Assembly: GCA_002434005.1 (NCBI GenBank)
Contig: DJJF01000035.1
Location: 1,323 to 10,525 of the forward strand
Direction of reading: 5' to 3'
Length of the DNA stretch: 9,203 bases
Source of the DNA: Candidatus Saccharibacteria bacterium UBA6575
GTDB taxonomy: Bacteria; Patescibacteriota; Saccharimonadia; Saccharimonadales; Saccharimonadaceae
Under the pieces are notes generated by a model that had not been told where the DNA came from, did no database searches, and worked only from the letters and a program-made list of their open reading frames with translations. The translations under genes were made by a program, and so were the position numbers. Shown here in pieces: positions 7,610-9,203 of this stretch (position 1 is its first letter; each line of letters starts with the position of its first letter).

Positions 7610-7620
7610 ACAACGGCTGA
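7594..7620 (+). promoter_or_regulatory. Orphan ribosome binding site and ATGA stop-start overlap at the nrdA end
   Basis: AGGAG (7594-7598) lies 7 nt before ATG 7606, which overlaps the nrdA stop as ATGA, the classic coupling arrangement. The frame it opens codes only for Met-Asn-Asn-Gly before TGA (7618-7620). The same ATGAAC begins the thiol-tail ORF at 7734. The site looks like the former start of that ORF, separated from it by the segment in between. Confidence 0.5.
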
Positions 7621-7635
7621 AGGGAAATGAGCAGC

Positions 7636-7663
7636 CCGACAGATTTTCACACAAATCTGACGG
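7636..7663 (+). other. Hairpin 1 between nrdA and the thiol-tail ORF
   Basis: CAGATTT (7640-7646) pairs with AAATCTG (7653-7659) over a 6-nt loop. After one A-A mismatch, CCG (7636-7638) pairs with CGG (7661-7663). No T-run follows, so it is not a terminator. Together with hairpin 2 it could stabilise the mRNA or set subunit ratios. It lies within the coupled mini-ORF 7627-7671 (14 codons). Confidence 0.5.
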
Positions 7664-7667
7664 CGCG

Positions 7668-7694
7668 ATGAGAAAAACCGTAGGTTTGTCTCAT
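7668..7694 (+). other. Hairpin 2 between nrdA and the thiol-tail ORF
   Basis: ATGAGA (7668-7673) pairs with TCTCAT (7689-7694). After an A-G mismatch, AAACC (7675-7679) pairs with GGTTT (7683-7687) over a GTA loop. This is an 11-bp stem without a following T-run. Its first bases form an ATGA stop-start overlap (7668-7671) between two mini-ORFs of 14 and 13 codons. Confidence 0.55.
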
Positions 7695-7733
7695 ACAAAA
7701 AGAAACTAAATAGGGTATAAGGGAATTAATCAA

Positions 7734-7907
7734 ATGAACGCTACACAAATCCTCAACGACGACATGACACTCGAAGAAAAGCTAGCCGCTATCGACCTAG
7801 CTATGGCGAACGCACAAGCTGTCGCAGATGACCAAGCTCGTGCAAATGGCCAGGTGGCTGCACCACTCGATCCAGCTGACCTAACCATGTGCGAAGGATG
7901 CCAGTAG
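7734..7907 (+). CDS. Small protein resembling the detached CxxC thiol tail of NrdA
   Basis: This 57-residue ORF lies between nrdA and nrdB. Start ATG 7734 follows AAGGGA (7719-7724) at 9 nt. It ends DPADLTMCEGCQ, with Cys53 and Cys56. Many NrdA proteins end in just such a Cys-x-x-Cys-Gln, the flexible tail that re-reduces the active site and is itself reduced by thioredoxin, and the NrdA encoded here lacks it. Residues 1-35 look helical (LEEKLAAIDLAMANAQAV) and could be a docking segment. The protein is acidic (10 Asp/Glu, 2 Lys/Arg), while the last 46 residues of NrdA are basic (9 Lys/Arg, 3 Glu), which would suit non-covalent docking. I infer a trans-acting reductant of NrdA. The alternative is a decayed remnant, but the intact frame, ribosome binding site and conserved end argue against it. 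Confidence 0.68.
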   Translation: MNATQILNDDMTLEEKLAAIDLAMANAQAVADDQARANGQVAAPLDPADLTMCEGCQ

Positions 7908-8116
7908 GCGAGCGTCCGTTCATGGGTCGACTAGAAATTGCCCCGGACGATTTAACAGCAGAAGCACAGATCGAAGCACTGCGGCAAAAAGCCACAGAAC
8001 TCGGTAGCAATGTTATACCGTTGATGAACCCAGGTCAGCCGATCGTGGTGTATTACGGAACGAATCACGACTACCAATACGAAGCGCCAAAACTGGAACC
8101 CAGTAGAAGCGTATAA
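7898..8116 (+). CDS. Small protein of unknown function overlapping the thiol-tail ORF
   Basis: I do not recognise this 72-residue product. From ATG 7898 it overlaps the last 10 nt of the thiol-tail ORF in another frame, which suggests translational coupling. GTG 7889 (3 codons longer) and ATG 7922 (8 codons shorter) are alternative starts, and none has a clear ribosome binding site. A helical stretch (LTAEAQIEALRQKATEL, about residues 19-35) is followed by a hydrophobic strand-like part (NVIPLM, PIVVYYG) and a Tyr-rich end (YQYEAP). There are no cysteines, no membrane segment and no signal peptide. Its place between the tail ORF and nrdB, 28 nt before nrdB, suggests a ribonucleotide-reductase accessory role, but only by association. 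Confidence 0.55.
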   Translation: MPVGERPFMGRLEIAPDDLTAEAQIEALRQKATELGSNVIPLMNPGQPIVVYYGTNHDYQYEAPKLEPSRSV

Positions 8117-8130
8117 TAGATAAGAGAGAC

Positions 8131-8140
8131 AAGGAGGTGA
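8131..8140 (+). promoter_or_regulatory. Near-perfect Shine-Dalgarno sequence of nrdB
   Basis: AAGGAGGTGA is fully complementary to the usual 16S rRNA 3' end and lies 4 nt before ATG 8145. It is by far the strongest ribosome binding site in the operon, so NrdB is probably translated strongly relative to the genes before it. Confidence 0.8.
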
Positions 8141-8144
8141 AACT

Positions 8145-9131
8145 ATGGCAGGAATCTTAGGCACTGGCATTCAGGACGGTTTGCTCCTAAAGCCAGTACA
8201 TTATCAATGGGCAATGGATCTGTATGATCAGGCGGTTGCCAATACGTGGTTTCCGAACGAAATTCAGTTGGGGCAAGACCTGGCTGACTGGAAGAAGATG
8301 ACTGACGAGGAAAAGCATGCGCTGACCTATCTCATGAGTTACTTCAACCCGAACGAACTGTTGGTAAATAAGGCATTGGCATTCGGCGTATATCCATACG
8401 TGAACGCGGCGGAATGTCACTTGTACCTCGCTAAGCAGATGTGGGAAGAAGCCAACCACTGTATGAGTTTCGAGTATGTGCTTGAAACATTCCCAATCGA
8501 CCGCGACACGGCGTACAACGCCCACGTTGAAATCCCTAGCATGAAAGCAAAGGAAGAGTTCGAGACTAAGTACATCAAGCGTATGACCGAAGATACTTTG
8601 GACATTACGACTACCGAAGGCAAGAAGGACTTTGTTAAGAACCTGATCGCCTACAACATCATCCTTGAAGGTATCTGGTTCTACTCGGGCTTCATGGTGG
8701 CCCTCAGCTTTAGGCAGCGTAACCTGATGCGTAACTTCGGTTCACTTATGGACTGGATTATTCGCGATGAAAGCCTGCACCTTAAGTTCGGTATCAACCT
8801 GATCCTTACGACGCTCGAAGAAAACGAAGATCTTCAGACCGAAGAATTTGCTGCCGAAATTAAGCAGATGATCCTCGACGCCGTAGAAATGGAAGAGAAC
8901 TACAACAACGACCTACTTCCAAAAGGTATCTTGGGGCTCAATGCTGATTACGTGAACCAGTACGTTAAGTACTTGACCGACCGTCGTCTTGAAGAGCTTG
9001 GATTTGAAGCTCACTACAAGGTTTCGAACCCTGCTAAGTGGATGGCCGCAGCCAACGACACACTCGAACTGGTGAACTTCTTTGAAAGTACCAACACCAG
9101 CTACGAAGTGAACGCTGGAGGCAGCAAGTAG
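8145..9131 (+). CDS. nrdB: Class Ic-like ribonucleotide reductase small subunit (Phe at the radical Tyr site)
   Basis: This 328-residue ferritin-fold subunit houses the dimetal cofactor that starts the radical chemistry in NrdA. The metal ligands align by spacing with E. coli R2: Glu71 (D84), Glu102 (E115), His105 (H118), Glu175 (E204), Glu209 (E238) and His212 (H241). The 34- and 37-residue spacings of the second half are identical. The radical Tyr122 position, four residues after the first His, is Phe109 in HCMSFEY, and the first ligand is Glu rather than Asp. Both features define class Ic, known from Chlamydia trachomatis (F127, E89), where a Mn(IV)/Fe(III) centre replaces the tyrosyl radical. 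The C-terminus keeps a Tyr (NTSYEVNAG), probably the radical-relay and NrdA-docking tail. It is the last gene of the operon. Confidence 0.93.
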   Translation: MAGILGTGIQDGLLLKPVHYQWAMDLYDQAVANTWFPNEIQLGQDLADWKKMTDEEKHALTYLMSYFNPNELLVNKALAFGVYPYVNAAECHLYLAKQMWEEANHCMSFEYVLETFPIDRDTAYNAHVEIPSMKAKEEFETKYIKRMTEDTLDITTTEGKKDFVKNLIAYNIILEGIWFYSGFMVALSFRQRNLMRNFGSLMDWIIRDESLHLKFGINLILTTLEENEDLQTEEFAAEIKQMILDAVEMEENYNNDLLPKGILGLNADYVNQYVKYLTDRRLEELGFEAHYKVSNPAKWMAAANDTLELVNFFESTNTSYEVNAGGSK

Positions 9132-9151
9132 TTTAACGTAACACTCGAAAC

Positions 9152-9190
9152 AGGGTGCGGGGCTCATTAGTATGGAACCGCGCCTTTTTT
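9152..9190 (+). terminator. Intrinsic terminator of the nrd operon
   Basis: GGTGCGG (9154-9160) pairs with CCGCGCC (9178-9184), with one T-G pair and a 17-nt loop, and six T residues follow (9185-9190). It lies 22 nt after the nrdB stop and is the only classic rho-independent terminator in the window. Confidence 0.78.
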
Positions 9191-9203
9191 CGCCCCAAAA
9201 TTA

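Larger units (their letters stand above)
7606..7739 (+). repeat. 6-bp direct repeat ATGAAC flanking a 122-nt intervening segment
   Basis: ATGAAC occurs at 7606-7611, overlapping the nrdA stop, and at 7734-7739, starting the thiol-tail ORF. Between them are 122 nt with two hairpins and no long frame. Removing one repeat unit with the segment (128 nt) would place the tail ORF directly at the ATGA overlap with the strong AGGAG site. I see no terminal inverted repeats, so an insertion with target duplication is only a suggestion. Confidence 0.35.

Noticed and set aside
7550..7610. Split intein at the nrdA C-terminus
   Set aside because: NrdA is a common intein host, but no intein N-terminal Cys block or C-terminal His-Asn motif is visible here or in the tail ORF.
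7607..7720. TGA read as Gly (code 25), extending nrdA through two more TGA codons to TAA 7718
   Set aside because: The extension would be a Lys/Arg-rich end with no cysteines. The rest of the window fits the standard code, and another gene (4063) also ends in TGA.
7604..7736. Translational bypass, or an intron joining nrdA to the CxxC tail
   Set aside because: The segment is too short for a self-splicing intron. The TCA take-off and landing positions put the ribosome in the wrong frame, and the tail ORF has its own ribosome binding site and ATG.
8112..8117. TATAAT as an internal promoter for nrdB
   Set aside because: It overlaps the stop of the upstream ORF, and there is no TTG-type -35 at 16-18 nt and no extended -10.
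1..9203. CRISPR arrays, rRNA or tRNA genes, transposases
   Set aside because: No regularly spaced repeats, rRNA blocks, cloverleaf signatures or transposase-like proteins were seen on either strand.

Overview
The window is a compact bacterial chromosome segment, roughly half G+C in most coding parts, with short intergenic gaps and overlapping genes. The gene styles (a stand-alone GDP-mannose pyrophosphorylase, an enlarged UDP-GlcNAc 2-epimerase, a membrane protein fused to a spermidine-synthase-like domain, and a class I ribonucleotide reductase with an ATP-cone) suggest a small-genome Patescibacteria/CPR bacterium, perhaps Saccharibacteria. That assignment is inference from gene style, not from a marker gene. 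All genes read sensibly with the standard bacterial code.

Left part (1-3975, + strand): a tight three-gene run. A mannose-1-phosphate guanylyltransferase (GDP-mannose supply) and a WecB-type UDP-GlcNAc 2-epimerase (UDP-ManNAc supply) are followed 11 nt later by a seven-helix membrane protein with a spermidine-synthase-like methyltransferase-fold domain. The first two make activated sugars for surface polysaccharide. The role of the third is not clear.

Middle (3976-5185): two hairpins close the run. Next comes a reverse-strand gene of about 65% G+C coding for an unrecognised coiled-coil protein, with its own near-consensus promoter. Its base composition is unlike everything else in the window. 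An A+T-rich divergent control region follows. It carries a plausible nrd promoter and several sites resembling the NrdR box, the operator of the ribonucleotide reductase repressor.

Right part (5186-9203, + strand): a ribonucleotide reductase operon ending in a terminator. The large subunit NrdA has an ATP-cone and all the active-site residues, but its C-terminus has no cysteine pair. A separate 57-codon ORF between nrdA and nrdB ends in Cys-Glu-Gly-Cys-Gln, which looks like the missing thiol tail of NrdA encoded as its own small protein. Between nrdA and this ORF are two strong hairpins, stop codons and an orphan ribosome binding site, bounded by a 6-bp direct repeat. A further small unknown ORF overlaps the tail ORF. 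NrdB has the class Ic pattern: Phe at the radical Tyr position and Glu at the first metal-ligand position, as in the Chlamydia Mn/Fe enzyme.

The most unusual item is this possibly three-part ribonucleotide reductase (NrdA body, detached thiol tail, NrdB of class Ic type).
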